Part shown: positions 63,524 to 64,000 of the stretch, piece by piece | Position numbering within the stretch: position 1 is the first letter of the stretch | Layout of the letters: each line of letters starts with the position of its first letter | Assembly: GCA_029961685.1 (NCBI GenBank) | Contig: JARWKL010000007.1 | Coordinates: 18,175,013-18,239,012, forward strand | DNA from: Aristolochia californica | Taxonomy: Eukaryota > Streptophyta > Magnoliopsida > Piperales > Aristolochiaceae | DNA: 64,000 nucleotides | Direction: 5' to 3' | The notes under the pieces: generated by a model | Told to the model about the DNA's origin: nothing | The model's database searches: none | The model's input: only the letters and a program-made list of their open reading frames with translations | Made by a program: the position numbers and the translations under genes

Positions 63524-64000
63524 TCTCTGTATATATGTGCATTGTGCTTTTCCGTTTAAGATGTACACTTTTTTCTTAAATAAAAACTTTGACCTTTCGC
63601 TCTCCCATCATCCCGAAAACAAACAAGGCAAAAAGCTCACAGCAAAATGAAAATTTCATAGTTGATGTACGGGAAAAGTTTAAAACAATAAAAAAAGTAA
63701 ATGAAGAAAATTTATTCACACACCACAAATGAACACAAATGTTTTTTTATCCAATTTTGGGAAATTCCACTAGTTTAACCCTAATAGCTTGGAATTTTGC
63801 AAGCTGGAGATTTTTTCCACACATGTTTTAAAAATGGATATGCATGTTTGAAACATGTTAAAGATTCAAATGACCTTTGGATCCAAAAGCTTTTAAAGAG
63901 AATAACAAAAGCTCATTAAATTCTAAAGTGAACGTGCGGTGGGATATTTGCCCAAGTCAAACAAGCCATTATTTTGCCCATATTCAAAAAGTTGAGCTAA
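63524..64000 (+). repeat. Satellite unit 95, B/C mosaic (type D), cut by the window end
   Basis: Start ATATATG (CATATG-like), B front, AAAAAGCTCAC joint, C block (TTTCATAGTTGATGTACGG), B anchor (TTTAACCCTAATAGC), TTTTGCAAGCTGGAG, GCATGTTTG, then C. It differs from units 58 and 84 in having a B anchor. Confidence 0.86.

Larger units (their letters stand above)
1..64000 (+). repeat. Satellite array, about 674 bp units in an A-B-C higher-order repeat
   Basis: The window is filled by about 95 tandem units, phased here from the block TCTCYCTACA at base 1. Unit lengths read from successive starts are mostly 669-677 bp. Three subtypes alternate A-B-C, so the closest relative of a unit is usually the third one along, about 2022 bp away. 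Diagnostic words are GCATGCTTG (A), GCATGTTTG (B) and GCATGCCAG (C) in the centre, and CTCTGCCACC, CTCCGCAACCC and CGCCCGCCTCCCCC in the tail. GGATCC is usual in A and C but not B; CATATG is usual at the start of C and CAATTG at the start of B. Both ends are cut by the window, so the array is longer than 64 kb. A centromeric or heterochromatic satellite is the likely class; species and family are not identified. Confidence 0.97.

Noticed and set aside
1..64000. CRISPR array or bacterial repeat region
   Set aside because: Units are about 674 bp and contiguous, with no short-repeat and unique-spacer pattern and no cas-like genes.

Overview
The whole 64 kb window is one uninterrupted, AT-rich tandem satellite array. 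It holds no recognisable protein gene, RNA gene, transposable element, CRISPR array or single-copy sequence. About 95 head-to-tail units can be followed from base 1 to base 64000. Nearly all are 669-677 bp long, and all but a short patch near 58.0 kb point the same way. This is typical of eukaryotic centromeric or other heterochromatic satellite DNA. The sequence does not tell me which eukaryote it is, and I do not recognise the satellite family by name.

The units fall into three diverged subtypes, which I call A, B and C. They normally follow each other in the order A-B-C, giving a higher-order repeat (HOR) of about 2022 bp. Units are phased here from the pyrimidine-rich block TCTCYCTACA, with which the window happens to begin. 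Subtypes are told apart at a front block (unit positions about 10-120), an anchor (about 240-270), a centre (about 310-460) and a tail (about 560-650). A has TTTGTGCATTG, CCAACCCTATTAAGC, GCATGCTTG and CTCTGCCACC. B has CAATTGTGC, TTTAACCCTAATAGC, GCATGTTTG and CTCCGCAACCC. C has CATATGTGC, CCAAAACTAATATC, GCATGCCAG and CGCCCGCCTCCCCC.

Layout. From 1 to 7.2 kb the HOR is slightly irregular, with a B/A and a C/B chimera. From 7.17 to 15.27 kb there is a near-identical tandem duplication of a 4046 bp, six-unit block; its A/C crossover joint is at about 11.22 kb. From 15.3 to 18.9 kb there are two more chimeras, A/B and C/A. From 18.85 to 26.94 kb there are four highly alike HOR copies (C-A-B, 2022-2023 bp each), the most regular part. 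From 26.9 to 43 kb there is mostly A-B-C with isolated chimeras, a 0.41 kb deletion that fuses a C to an A unit at 34.74 kb, and a B/C mosaic at 38.67 kb. From 43 to 57.5 kb there is A-B-C with several hybrids. From 57.5 to 64 kb ordinary C units are absent: B-rich hybrids take over and one unit carries a small, rearranged inverted segment at about 58.03-58.14 kb.

Short open frames (60-102 codons) recur once or more per unit on both strands, because the same repeat is read again and again. They shift or stop between subtypes and I do not call them genes. The biology that can be read here is the array's own: a three-subtype HOR, unequal exchange, local homogenisation, and conserved dyads and a TATA-like element within each unit.
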